A DNA stretch of 64,000 nt from Trifolium pratense (GCF_020283565.1 NC_060063.1:4300563-4364562); one strand, 5' to 3'; shown: positions 21,240 through 34,774, counted from the first letter of the stretch. A program made the numbers and translations. The notes: generated by a model not told the origin, from the letters alone.

Positions 21240-24200
21240 AATTTTGAAATATGAATCCTGAAGATTCATAGTATGATGAAATTTTAAAATATGAATCCTG
21301 AAGATTCATAAGCATACGCTTCTAAAAGTACCGTAAAATATCTTTTAAAATATGAATCCTGAAGATTCATAAGCATACGCTTTTAAAAGTACCGTAAAAT
21401 ATCTTTTAAAATATGAATCCTGAAGATTCATAGATATAAGTAAAATGAACATCAATCCCTGAAGGATTGGATAAATAACTGATTTGATCTGTTATATAGT
21501 TCTTGAACAATTTTAAAACCAATTATACTCCACAAATTCTTGAAGAATTCATTATGGATACATCTATGAAGGATTGTACAATTAGATATATTATAATATA
21601 ACGAAGAATATGGATTATTCTTATGAGGATTGCATAAAGGATTATTCTTACATTATAACGATATTATATAGTTCCTGAAGAACTTAAAAGAAAAATCAAA
21701 TTATTTCTTAAGAATTCAATATACATATGCATCCCTAAAGGATAGTTTTACCAATTTTTATAAAATTTTGGCAATTTACAATTTTCAATGGATTTATTTA
21801 TTTATTTCTATATTGTACAAAACATAAAAAATGTATATCATATGCCAATTTTGTTATCAATACGTTATATGCCAATTTATTTTTATTTTTTCAATAAGTT
21901 ACTAATTAATCTTATTCATAACATAGGTTACATTATAATTATTATTAAGTTACTATTTAATTTGCATTATAAATTTTCAGTACGTTACATTACATTAGTA
22001 TTAATAAAAAATAATTGGAATTAATTTTTTTTATTTAACTATGTTTATTATGCTTATCTAAGTATTTGCTTAATTTTATTATTTGATGATAGTATATATC
22101 AATGATAAATGAATGAAAAATCATTCCCAGAAGTGAATGAAGTCCAACCCATTGATGTTACTCCATTCCCGGAAGTGAATGTAGCAACACACGATTACCA
22201 TGGACCTTGTGGCCATCGTTGAGGTAATAGTCATGGCCGTGTTAATTTTAAAAGCTCGGCTTCTCGCTAGAATTGAAAGAAAAAAAAAGGAAAAGTGGAC
22301 AAATTAGCAAAACTAATGAAAATATATGTGATATTAGCTAGTTCCCGAAGAACTAATTAAAGAAGAAAAAAGGAAAACCTTAATATTGAAGCATCTTTGA
22401 ATGATTGCTCAAAGAATGAAATTTTCTTGAAGAAATTATGAAGATCATTATGATCATTATATGAAGGTCACTTGTGATATAGTTCTTGAAGAACTAAAAC
22501 TTTAATATTGGCGCATCTTAGATGAATTATCCAAAGAATATGGATTTCCTTAGCTATTGTTAATGAAAAAAAATTATTTGTATAGTTCTTGAAGAACATA
22601 AAATCCAATATTAAAGCATTCTTGTAGTATCGCTCAATGAAATGAAGGATTGTAAAATTGTGAATTTCTCCGGCCATTCTAAAAAGAGATTTGTTGAAGA
22701 ACTTATAAAATTTTACAACATGATTACAATCTATATGATATATTTGATCTTCGTATAAGATGGACCAAAATTAAAGGAAATCAATTGAAGAATTATTTAT
22801 GTCTTAAAGTAGCAACTTTGAAAAAAATAAGTTCAAAAATATTTTGTATATCCATTGTTGTACATACATTGGATGGATGTTATTGATATATTAAACTCAT
22901 GATTGAATGCATGGTTCATACGTTTTTTTTTTCCTCTCATAATAATGATTAAACTCAAATTATTCTTTGCAAACATAAACTGATTTTAGTTATTCGGTTA
23001 CATATTTAAATCAATTGATTGATTTTAATTTTAAAATTTTTAATTGTTACTATATTTTAATTTCTAATTCTACCAAAATCCACGTAAACATTATTCTGTT
23101 ATACTTTATTTTTTACTCTTTTAATTCTCATACAAATAAATTATTACTATTTTTTTTATTGTGTTCTACCGAAAAGATTTTTTTTGTAGAAACATATTTG
23201 TTTAGCTTGAAAATATTCATAAATATTACTATTCATGAAAAATTAAATTTTATATTTGGTAGTACGAAAATTATTGAAGGTCTAGAAGAGTCAATGCATT
23301 GTTATATCGAGAAACAAAGTTGCAATTTGCTAATGTATTTTATATTTTAAGTCTTAAAGAAATTTGTTACCGAAGAATATTCACATAAATGAATATCATA
23401 TTGAAACAAGAAACGACGGAGATATTTTATCTCTATATTACGAGACATATTATCAACTTTTGTCTCTAGTTTGTGGTGTACTTATGATATTAGTGCAACT
23501 TAAGCACATGTTTAAGTAAACCAGAAGTTTACAATTTAAATCATATTAAGTTTGTAATTGGCAAGATCGGATGGGTCATCCCGAATCTATTATGATGTGA
23601 AATATAAAATAATTTTATATGAATTGAAGGGCCTGAAGTTTCTTCAATCTAATAATTTTTATGTGTTACTAGTTCCCGAAGGAAGTTGATAAATTAAGTA
23701 AATGAGCATCTTTTATTTTTTAGAATATATATAAGGTGATATTTGTAAATCAATACACCGATCATGTGGACCGATTAGATTTCTAAAATTTGAATTGATG
23801 CATCAACCAAATGGTCACATGTATGTTTGTTATAAACTCACAACCAGAAGTTTGTGAGATTATTTTTAAGAGATCATTTTATATATATTATTCTAGAAAG
23901 TATTTGATAAATATCACATGTTAATTGAAATTTATACCGAACATCTTGTGAAATATGTTCGTACAAAAAAAAAAAAAATGGACCTGAAGATCCATTTTAA
24001 GTTATAGTTGGGAACACTCAAACATGTATGTTGAGATATTGAATAGCATCATGCCAACAAATTATTATATATATACATAAGTTCTCCCCTAATTTATTTG
24101 AATTTTGGTTTATAAACCTAATTTCCCATATATGAACTTTTTTGGATGTGTTGGGTACGTCTCAATTGCTCCAATATAATGCATTTAAATGGGTCGTAAA

Positions 24201-24389
24201 AGAATATTGGGAAAATATATTTGATATAACTCTTCATCCCTTATAAATTATATTGAGCCAATAATTAGGGACTTGTTTATAGCCCAGAAGGCTAATTTTC
24301 AAGTGATGAATTAATTTTACCAATATTAGGAGGAGGGAATAAGCAGCTAAAAATATGAACCAAAAGTTCAAATGAATCACTTGAAATAA

Positions 24390-24442
<53 letters not shown>

Positions 24443-25760
24443 CTCATCTTGATCCTCATATAAAATAGCTTGAACCAAATGTTCAAAAGATAACTCATTT
24501 GCAAAGTTTATGAAATCAATCAATAGCTGCTAATGCTCCGATAAAAATGAATGTCCTTGTCGGACAATCTAATATTGCAAATGATTCTTAACCACGCTTG
24601 AAGCATGGTAAGCAAATCGGTTTCAAGGATAAATTCCTCAAATAAGATAAGGAGCTAAAAAAAGAAAGATGACCCAAGTGAGGATATGAAAATCTCAAAA
24701 GAGCATTTGACATAATTGATTTTTCAGTTCCAGAAGAACTTATTAGGTACCTAAAATTTATGAAAATAAAGAGATCTCAATAAATTATGTCATGAATGGA
24801 ATACGATGAAACCGAGATGAAGTCAACGTTGACAATATTTTTGCACATAATAAAGCGCTATATATGTGATAAATGACAATGAGGATCATAAATCAAAGTC
24901 TATTAAGGATTATAGACAATAAAATGATTGACTAAATAGATAGATGCAATTGATACAAAATTAAACTAGCTTTGCAAAGCGAAATGTTTTTGGACCCGTA
25001 GTCCATTTCATCTGCAGATGAAAATAATTCGATATGAATAAGTTTTCAAGAGAAAAATAATGGAAATAAAATATTTAGAGTTTGAGTTCTTATTCAAGTA
25101 TATATTGAAAAATGTCTATCATTGATTTTCAAGAAGCACATTCACTTGAAGTGAATTCAAAAAATTAATTAAGTTGAGTAGCATATGAAATACTCAATTC
25201 ATGTGAAATATCTGTTTTAACGTATTTGACTGGCTCACTTGATAATGATGATCCCGGAAGGATTTAGTTATATTTGACAATGAATTTTTTATATCTGAGG
25301 CTTATATTGATGATAAAAATATCATTAAGACTCCTGAAGAGCTTATGAGATATTGTTATTTTTCTTACAAAATAAGTAATTGAAGAATGCTTCGTGAATC
25401 ATGAACCTTATATAAAACATGATTCTATATGAAATTGTTGAAAGTTCATCAATAGTGAACTACTAATTGGTCCTGAAGTACCATATATCAAATGTTAATA
25501 TATTTGTTGAGAAATATCATTTGCTATAAATATTATCAGAACTCCTGAAGAGTTTCTGAAATTTGTAGATTAAAGAAATATGTTGGATGCGCAAAGTTTA
25601 TTTGGAATCGCAAATTTATAATAAAATTATATAGCAAAAGTATTAAAACAGTTTGACATGGACAAATCTGTTGTGTACTAAAATAGTTGCGATGTCATTT
25701 GATCTGAGCAAAGATAGTGTAATGCATTAAGAAAAATGATGAACAATTTGAATTGGTCCT
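21240..25760. repeat. dispersed short inverted repeats with a constant CTGAA-type centre
   Basis: More than ten near-perfect small palindromes share a centre like CTGAA, TTGAA or CCGAA but differ in their arms. Examples: ATGAATC-CTGAA-GATTCAT (21251, 21291, 21352, 21413), CAATCC-CTGAA-GGATTG (21453-21469), AATTC-TTGAA-GAATT (21535-21549), AGTTC-CTGAA-GAACT (21670-21684), AGTTC-CCGAA-GAACT (22340-22354), and AGTTC-TTGAA-GAACT (22481-22495, similar at 22584). The first four are parts of a local tandem duplication with period about 61 bp. A few later ones coincide with Pro-Glu codons of the old pol. Confidence 0.6.
24391..24442. repeat. (ATT)n microsatellite
   Basis: An uninterrupted trinucleotide run inside the decayed copia interior. 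Confidence 0.9.
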
Positions 25761-26365
25761 GAAGTATCATATCTTAATTCAATTAAGGACACTGATATAT
25801 TTTACTATATATAGTTATACATGTCGTGGTATTTTATTCAACTAACACAGATATTGGAACAAAGTCAAGCATAATATTTATACCTTAAAGAAACACCAAT
25901 ATCATTCAATCATGCGAAGTTTTCAGTACTACATCAAGCAAGTTGAGAAGGCATTTTTGTCGAGGTCTGTAATTCAACACATACAAGAAACTTGTTGTTT
26001 TTATTACAAAAGGGTGGTTCATGCAACAATTCAATATGAAGATAATATCGGACACACTGCTAATTTGGAGAAGAACATAATAAAGAAGATATGACAGATC
26101 TTTCTACAAGTCAACTTCAAGTAAAACTTTTGATCAACTAGTACTGAAGATTATTTGGTTTTTCATCTCTATATAATTGTCTTTATGAGGGGGAGACACA
26201 AATATGCACTGCACTCTTTTTCCCTTCACCATGGTTTTATCCCACTGGATTTTCCTGGTAAGGTTTTTAATGAGGCAGTTCACACACAAATAATGATGTA
26301 CTCTTTTTCCTTCACTAGATTTTTTTTTAGAGAAAGAATATCCTTCATGGACATTCAAGGGGGAG

Positions 26366-26563
26366 TGTTATGAATAATATGTAATGAATGTCCATTATTG
26401 TGTAGGTTTTCTTGTCCCCTAATTGTGTCCTATAAATAAGACCCCTTTGTTACAATGTAAAGCACACTTGTGAATAGAATAATAACAATGGTCTATTCCT
26501 TTCTCTTATCTCTTTCTCTTCTCCTTCTATATTCTTGCTATTCTTTAGAAATAGTTCATAACA
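26366..26563 (+). repeat. 3' LTR of decayed copia
   Basis: This 198-bp LTR is preceded by the polypurine tract and followed by TSD aatat. Apart from the 12-bp difference it matches the 5' LTR closely, despite the badly decayed interior. Confidence 0.85.
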
Positions 26564-26568
26564 AATAT

Positions 26569-27983
26569 ATTGTTTTAGTTGTAATTTTTTGTCAAATAGT
26601 ATTTACACTTATTTTTGAAAAACAAACGCTAGTTTGAATTAATTGTTTAAAAGATCAATTAGTAAATCCTAAGACATGTTTTTGCATTGTATTTGAGAAA
26701 ATTATTAATGTTCTTCATTTCAATATACTTTTATTATGTTTTGAAAAACAATGATTACAAGAAAAGTTGTAAAGAGACTTCAATTTCCAGAATTTAAGAA
26801 TGCAATAAAGAAAATATTGTAAATTGCCTTGAAAACGAGGAAGATAGCAAAAATTATTGGTTTGGCGCCTCGGGCGAAAAAATGGTGCCTCAGGTGAAAA
26901 TTTCAACAGAGCAGGAGCTGACTTGCTATTTTTCCGCCCTAGGCGAAAATTCTTGTGTCCCGGGCGAAAATTCCTGTGCCCCAGGCAAAAATTACACAGT
27001 AATATATATTTGTCACTTTTTCTGATATTTGGAAGAGGATTTTAGGGTTTCTAAAGCCAACAAACAGACTAGGGTTAAAAGATTGATCTGCTGTAATCGG
27101 TTTTCGCCGACACTTTGAGGTTCTATAATTCTCAATCAAATTGTTTTTCCCTTTCAATATCTATGATATATATCTTGTCTGCTTAATTCAAGTTCTATAG
27201 AATAGGTGTTGATTAATTTTGATGATTATATGTTCTTGTACCTTGATCGTGTTTGCTTAATTCGCGTATGTTTGATCATGTTTGCTTAATTCATGATAGT
27301 TTTAATCCGTTTGCTTAATTCGGAAATCAGGAACATATATCTTTTAGTGTCGATTTCGCTTGTTTAATTGGTACTATATTCGTAAAGGGATTAGAATCCG
27401 CTTAGGAATTGGAAATTGTATGAATCAATGATAAGTTGGGAAACTGAAACAGTAGATTAGTCGTTTTAGCTTATTTGTTAATCACTTATTTCAATTTTAA
27501 ATTTCGAAACCGGAACTTAAACCCAAACCCCCATATTCTGCTTGTTCTCGTTTACAAAGTTACCATATATATATTTTTTTACATCTACCATATATACTTA
27601 ATACACCATTTAAAAGTTGAATCTTTCAAACATTGAATTATGAAAACACTCTTCATGCAATAAATAATCTTATATTATAGAAACAAAGAAAAAATAACAT
27701 AAGAGACTAACTAATGGAAAAGACGAAAATATAAGGGATCAACATGAAACTTCTAAAATATAAAAGACCAATTTAAAACCTACAAAGTTTTGAAGTATGA
27801 CTTGTCAGTCCACGTGTGATTGTTATTAGCCAGGTGTCAGAAACAAACGGTTTAGTTAAAAAAATGATGAAAGTGACTAACTAATAGAAACGATGAAAAT
27901 ATAAGGGACTATTAAAATATAAATGACCAATTTAAAACCTAAAATAAACATATGAAATTAAATAAGCAATCGAACGTTAAATC
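26569..27983. repeat. non-coding repetitive sequence, including a GGCGAAAA repeat
   Basis: At 26862-26993 a GC-richer 20-24-bp motif (variants of GCCYCRGGCGAAAATTCYTG) recurs about five or six times. At 27175-27325 the phrase TTTGCTTAATTC recurs. At about 27690-27930 two copies of a segment with ATAAGGGA and CCAATTTAAAACCT occur. It looks like the remains of older LTR elements; no ORF or gene is supported. Confidence 0.4.
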
Positions 27984-28121
27984 TGTTATGTCAAAATGGT
28001 AATCCTCACGTTTCATTGATCATTCTCATGAGCTTATATAGGCAAAGCACCACATATAAGCCAATGGGCCAAAGTACAACATATGTATTGGGCTTAAACA
28101 CATGAGGCCCAATACCGGACA
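27984..28121 (-). repeat. 3' LTR of 138-bp-LTR copia
   Basis: TG...CA bounded. It is similar to 31874-32011 with scattered substitutions (for example aaaatgg versus aaagtgg), indicating an older insertion than Sirevirus B. Confidence 0.85.
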
Positions 28122-28336
28122 TAATCCTCCCCTAATTGTATGACTATACAATTATCAAAACATACAAAACAAACTAGAATTATAAAAGCAATACAAACTA
28201 AAGCCAAGCCAAGCCAAGCCAGGAGAAAGGTAGCATGACAGGCCAGACATGCTCACTGGCGCGCGCCAACCTAGCATGCCTCAGGCACAGACAGACAAGC
28301 CTTGCAGGCCTTAGATACAGCCAACCAAGTAGGGCT

Positions 28337-28879
28337 TCACAACTTCCGAGGGGCCATCATTCCCAATTTGCTTCTCAACTTCTGAAATGTATCAAGCTTT
28401 AAGGGTTTAGTCATTAAATCATCAAGTTGCTCTTGAGTTGTACAATGCTTAAGCTCCACAGTTCCTTCCTTAGCTAGATTTCTCAAGAAGTGAAATCTCA
28501 CATCTATATGCTTACACCTACCATGCATTATAGGATTTTTTGACAGCTTGATGGAGGAGCTGTTATCATAGTAGATCAATGATGTCTTGCCTTGTCCAAT
28601 CCTCAAGTGACTCAGAACATTCCTTAACCATATACATTGACAGGCACATAAGGAAGCTGCAACATACTCAGCTTCAGTGGTAGACAAGGTTACAATTGGA
28701 TGCTTCTTTGATGACCAAGAGATAGCACCTGTTCCAAGCATAAACACATAACCAGAAGTGCTTTTCCTGTCATCCAAATCACCTGCATAGTCTGAATCTG
28801 ACCAACCTACCAATTCAATCTCATTAGTGTTGTGACTGTACATGATTCCATCAGCTAGATATCCAAGAGGTTGCTCCAC
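28337..28879 (-). pseudogene. RNase H end of copia pol (180-codon remnant)
   Basis: It contains the copia RNase H signature: WSDSDYAGDLDDRKSTSGY, then [30 protein letters not shown] and the terminal QLDDLMTKPL. The first residues ([13 protein letters not shown]) are joined directly to an RT N-terminal fragment at about 28880 in a different frame; the RT palm including YVDD is missing in between. The frame is open, but it is only the tail of a broken polyprotein. Confidence 0.85.
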
Positions 28880-29275
28880 ATATATATGTCTTCAACTAGT
28901 TCACCATGTAAAAATGCACTTTTTATATCCAATTGAAACACATTCCAATTTTCTTTAGCAGTCAATGCTAGTATTGTTCTGATTGTGTCCCATCTTGCCA
29001 CAAGAGCAAACACTTCATTGTAATCGATTCCAAGTTTCTAATTGTATCCCTTAGCTACCAGTCTAGCTTTATTTCTCAATCTCACCCCTTTCATTGTATT
29101 TAGTTTTATAGATCCATTTGACTCCAATTGCATTGGATCCTTCTGGTAGAGTTGTCAATTCCCAAGTATCATTGTTCTTTATAGATTCAATCTCCTGATC
29201 CATAGCAATTCTCCAAACATCAAGTTTTTCAGCTTCTGCATAGGTTCTTGGATCATCAGCTGGAGTGTAGATAGC
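28880..29275 (-). pseudogene. RT N-terminal remnant of the same copia
   Basis: In shifting minus-strand frames one can read the usual RT entry text: LPEGSNAIGVKWIYK near 29150-29105, KARLVAKGYN near 29065-29045, DYNEVFA near 29030-29010, and [13 protein letters not shown] near 28935-28900. It stops just after EDIYV. A stop codon follows KGYN. This confirms a deletion between the RT fingers and RNase H. Confidence 0.7.
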
Positions 29276-29877
29276 TATAGATTGTGTAAGTCTTCATCAT
29301 CTAGCTCACTTCCTGATATATAGTCATTGTAACTAGCTGGAGGTCTTCTGTTTCTTGGTGCTAAAGCAACCTCATTATCAGAGTCATTTGGAGTCTGAAT
29401 AGGATTTGTAGGCTCACTCATATATGAAACACTGTCACCATTTATCTTAACCACATTTTCATTATTATTGTTTGTCTGATCTGTGACTGGTTCACTAGTT
29501 TCACCTTCTATCTCATCACTAGTAACTTCACTATTCTTCTTTGTGCTAGGTTTGTTCCATTCCCACCCTTTCTTTTCTTCAAAAATCACATCTCTACTGA
29601 TTATGATTTTCTTCTTCACTAGATAATACAGTTTGTAGCCTTTTGATTCATCACTTACTCCAAGATGTATGCAGTTTATACTCTTGTCACCCAATTTAGT
29701 TCTTTGACTGTCTGATATATGAACAAATGCTAAGTAGCCAAAGACTCTAAAATGATGTACTGATGGTTTGTTTCCACTCCAAGCTTCCTCAGGGGTGATA
29801 TCTTTGACTGATAAAGTGGGGCTTCTGTTCATGACATATGTGGCCCATTTTACAGCTTCAAAACATTTTAGGTACAT
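29275..29877 (-). pseudogene. integrase C-terminal and linker part of copia pol
   Basis: The open segment continues integrase: EAVKWATYVMNRSPT, HHFRVFGYLAFVHI and the KSINCIHLGVSDESKGYKLY box, followed by a Glu/Asn-rich linker. Its start at 29877 is created by a frame change next to FEAVKW; a few codons normally found before EAV are missing. Function is lost. Confidence 0.8.
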
Positions 29878-29947
29878 TTCTTCCAGCCAGCATACTTCTG
29901 ACCATATTCATTAGTGTCCTGTTTTTCCTCTCAGAAACTCCATTTTG

Positions 29948-31489
29948 CTATGGAGTGTATGTAGTGGTCAACTGCCTTTTAATGCCTTGATTGCTACAAA
30001 ATTCATTAAAAGCATTTGAGAGAAATTCACCACCTCTATCCGTCCTTAAGCATTGTATAGTACATCCTGACTCATTTTCAACTAATGCTTTAAAGTTTTT
30101 GAAAGTATCTAATGCACTAGATTTTTCTTTCAAAAAATAAATCCAAGTCTTTCTTGAGAAGTCATCTGTGAAGATGATGAAATACATGTTACCTTCATTG
30201 CTTATTGGATTGATGGGACCACATATATCTGAGTGAATAAGCTCCAATTTCTTGCCAGCTCTCCACACAGACTGCTTAGGAAAAGCTTCCCTATGTTGCT
30301 TACCAGTCAAGCAATCTACACATTTTTCATTCATATCATCTAGTGATGGTAGTCCTTTTACCATATCTTTCTTAGCCAAAATATTCAAACCTTTGATGCT
30401 CAAATGATCATATTTATCATGCCATAACTGAGACCAGTTTTCTTTTGAAACTTTAAGGCATTTAGGAGTAATCACTGCAACATTCAGAGTGTACATTCTA
30501 TTGGTTGACATATGTGTAACAAATAGCAACCCTTTGTCATCATGGAAGATTTTGCAAGTATCATTTTTGAAGATGATAGTTACATTCTTTTGTTGTATTT
30601 GTCCAATGCTCAGAAGCTTGGTCTTTAGGCCAGGTATGTAGTAAACTTCTGTTATGACATGAATTCTACCATTGATACTTAGCTTGACATTACCTTTTCC
30701 CATGACATTCATCTTTGAATCATCTCCAAGCTTTACAATATCTCTGTAGCTTTCATCAAATTCATATAACCAACTTTTGTTTCCAATTATATGGTTGCTG
30801 CAACCTGAGTCTAGAAACCATCTTTCACTTTCGAATTGCTCATAGTTGGTTTTGGCCATGAGGAGCATTTCATATTCATCATCAAATGCAGCATATTTTG
30901 TAGACTCTTCCCAAGATGGACACTCATTCTTGTAGTGGCCTAGTTTGTGACACTTATAGCACTCAACACTTTCTTTGTTGATTCTTCCTCTACCACGCCC
31001 CCTTGATGATGAACTTCTTCCCCTGCCCCTGCCTCCATTAACAACCTTGAGAGCTTGTTCTTCATGACTGGTATGCTTACTTTTCATCTTTTGTTCATGA
31101 ACAATTAGGCTGCTCTGAAGTGCATCAATGGAAAGGTTGGTTACATCATTGGACTCCTCTATGGAGCAAGTGACATAGTTGAATTTCTCTGTCATTGAAC
31201 GCAAGATTTTTTCAACTATAGTCACTTGTTCCATTCTTTCACCTTGTGAGGTCATCTTGTTTGCAATTGCCATGGTTCTTGCAAAATACTCAGCCACTGT
31301 TTCATCTTCCCTCATTTCAAGAACTTCAAATTCTCTTCTTGAAGCTTGAAGTTGAGCATGTTTCACCTTGGTTGAGCCCTTATACTTCAACCTCATTGAA
31401 TCCCAAATTTCTTTCGAGGTTTCTTTCGAAAGAATTGTCTCTAGAATCTCACGATCAATTGAATGGAACAAATAGTTCTTTACCTTCAT
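29948..31489 (-). pseudogene. gag-protease-integrase part of copia polyprotein (513 codons)
   Basis: It begins inside gag; the expected N-terminus lies at about 31490-31700 but is broken by a stop codon (after AAQV) and a frame change. It has a gag UBN2-type region, an Arg/Gly-rich stretch, a zinc knuckle CYKCHKLGHYKNEC (about 177-190), protease WFLDSGCSNHI, the integrase zinc region ending CVDCLTGKQH, and integrase D (HSDICGP) and D (RTDRGGEF). The frame ends at TTYTP, where a TAG replaces the usual Gln before QNGV. The remainder is in the next entry. Confidence 0.85.
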
Positions 31490-31873
31490 ATCTGTGATCT
31501 TGCATGCATTGGCTTCCTAAACTTGCGCTGCTGTTGCATTAGGTGGAGCCACTGTGACTCCATTCTCAATCAACGACCAATACTCCTTTGATCGGAGCAA
31601 ATTCTCCATCAACATTGCCCAATGATCATAGAAGCCATATCAAATTTCGGAATTGATGGTTTGAGAAAGTCTGAATGATCAACCATTGTTGAACCAATGG
31701 AAGGAAGAAGATAGCGTGAGGTATAAGGCACAATCTTTAATCTTGCACGGCAGAGCTATCAAGAATTGAACGAAAACGAAGGCAGTTACGGTGGTTGCAA
31801 CCGTTGTAACTGTCACTCAACAAACAAACTTTCTTCTCTCTCAGCCCCTGGATTAAGGGCGATTGATACAACT

Positions 31874-32011
31874 TGTTATGTCAAAGTGGTAATCCTCACA
31901 TTTCATTGATCATGCTCATGAGCTTATATAGGCAAAGCACCACATATAAGTCAATGGGCCAAAGTACAACATTTGTATTGGGCTTAAACACATGAGGCCC
32001 AATACCTAACA
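31874..32011 (-). repeat. 5' LTR of 138-bp-LTR copia
   Basis: Partner of 27984-28121. Next to it on the minus strand a weak initiator-Met-like primer site (TTGTATCAATCGCCC) is seen. Confidence 0.8.
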
Positions 32012-32117
32012 AATTCTTTCAAAATACATTATTGGAAGCACACACTAAAAAAATGTTATTTAAATCTTTCAGGAAACCCCATATTTAAGGGAGACCGACT
32101 AAGAAACTATCATTATA

Positions 32118-32642
32118 CTCCCTCCATCCCAAAAAGAGTGACTCAGTTGACTGTTTCACGTATGTCGATGCATAACTTTGACGATTAATGTTTTTAATTA
32201 TATAATACTCCCTCTGTCCCATTTTATAAGACCTCATTTGACTAAATGCACTATTCGTATGTCTTATTTTGATGGTATTTTTTTAAAAATATATAAATGT
32301 AAATATTATCATATAAGATCTTGTTTGATTTGTTTCGACGAGTATTTTCAAAATATCAAATTTCTATAATTTTTAATAATACACAATTAAATATATTCGT
32401 AATCAAAATTAAGTATTGGTGTGCGTGCAGCGGTCAATTAGTCCTTATATTTTGGGACGGATGGAGTATAATAGTAAAAATTATAAAAATTTGATATTCT
32501 GAAAATACTAATCGAGACGAATTCAATAACATATTATATGCTAATATTTATTTTTATTTATTAGTAGAAAAATATGGTCAAATTAAAATATATAAATAGC
32601 ATATATTTTCAAAATGGGTTGCTCATTTTGAGACGGAGAGAG
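32118..32642. mobile_element. Stowaway-like MITE (outer), interrupted by a second one
   Basis: The ends are CTCCCTCCATCCCAAAA and the inverted GAGACGGAGAGAG, flanked by TA on both sides (32116-32117, 32643-32644). It belongs to the 'ctccctccgtccc' Tc1/mariner MITE class of plants. Confidence 0.65.
32208..32466. mobile_element. Stowaway-like MITE (inner, nested)
   Basis: Terminal repeats CTCCCTCTGTCCCATTTTATAAGAC and their inverted partner (gtccttatattttgggacggatggag) are flanked by TA (32206-32207, 32467-32468); about 259 bp. It shares the internal phrase GTGCGTGCAG-GGTCAA with the MITE at 46774-47037. Confidence 0.75.
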
Positions 32643-32644
32643 TA

Positions 32645-33872
<1,228 letters not shown>

Positions 33873-34564
33873 CTACACCAGACATATCCACTATTTTTCT
33901 TAATATTCACATATATAATATAGTAAAATCTTATAAAATAAACAATGAAAACCAAGTGGTCAGAGGTTCGATTTCTAACTCTTGCATATGAAAATAATTC
34001 AGCTAAAGGAGAGAATTCATCTTGTATACTACACAAATCTTCAACGAAGATTAATTAGTTATATATCGGTAACATATCTTCATATAAGAAATTTAAAAAA
34101 AAAATATGTTGGAAAATTGTTAAATTTCAATCAAGTGCGTGGAACTTAGAGTAAGGTTGCTTTACTTAGAAGGCTTTTTTGGTATCAAAATGGAAGACAC
34201 ACCACATGATAACATCAACAATTTATGTTGAGGAGCTGGTAAATAAATGATGGGATGGCCATAATAATGCCATAGTACAAGTACAACCCAAAAAAATTAT
34301 TTATGATTTTTGACCTCGTGATATCAATGGCGTGGGACTAGAGCTGTCAAAACGGGCGGCCCGGCCAAATTCGGGTCGGCCCGATCGGACTTCGGGCTTT
34401 ATTAGGTCGGGCTAAAAAGTCCGGATAAAAAAACGAGCTACTAAAATTAGTGTTCGAGCCTGGCTCGGTACGAGTTGTTGGGCTTTCGGGCCGCCCGATA
34501 TATTATTTTATTTTTTATTTTATATTTAGTGCTCAAACTCAACATTATAAATATGATCATTAAT

Positions 34565-34774
34565 TTTCGCGCGTTCTATTTTTACTCATCCGATACTTAT
34601 TTAATATATAATAATTCTCGCGTGCCGTATTTTTACTCATCCGCTATCTACGAGTTTCTCGCGCGCCCTAATTTTACTCATCTGCTACCTACGAGTTTCT
34701 CGCGTGCCCTATTGTTTCTCATCCGCTACCTATGAGTTTCTCGCGCCCTATATTTTTACTCATCCGCTACTTAC
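34565..34774. repeat. about 43-bp tandem repeat in the hAT-like element, left part
   Basis: Five degenerate units of the form TTTTTACTCATCCGCTACCT followed by ACGAGTTTCTCGCGCGCCCT. The same array continues at 46235-46400 after the Sirevirus, which inserted inside it. Confidence 0.8.

Larger units (their letters stand above)
20853..26563 (+). mobile_element. decayed short-LTR Ty1/copia element
   Basis: LTRs at 20853-21038 and 26366-26563 are closely similar, with TG...CA ends and TSD aatat on both sides (20848-20852, 26564-26568). A primer-site candidate CGTTATCAGCAAG follows the left LTR and a polypurine tract CAAGGGGGAG precedes the right one, giving plus orientation. The 5.3-kb interior has no intact ORF but retains relics: a Gly/Arg/His-rich gag patch near 22195-22245, the integrase-zinc text (WQDRMGHPES) near 23559-23590, the basic linker before RT near 24595-24645, TPEELM text near 25328-25350, and an RNase H YEDN patch near 26032-26045. 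The typical copia 3' tail with two 'actctttttccctt'-like words is at 26205-26320. Confidence 0.85.
27984..32011 (-). mobile_element. decayed minus-strand Ty1/copia with 138-bp LTRs
   Basis: LTRs 27984-28121 and 31874-32011 (both 138 bp) differ at several sites. Target duplications are imperfect (aaatc at 27979-27983, aattc at 32012-32016). On the minus strand the order is gag, protease, integrase, a short RT fragment and RNase H. A minus-strand purine tract (TTAGGGGAGGA) lies beside the left LTR. The coding part has a nonsense codon and a frame disturbance in early gag, a nonsense codon and a short deletion in integrase, and a large deletion removing the RT catalytic core, so it is inactive. 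Confidence 0.88.

Noticed and set aside
22468..23350. ORFs of 69-111 codons in the decayed copia interior
   Set aside because: AT-rich chance frames that do not coincide with the readable gag, integrase or RNase H relics.
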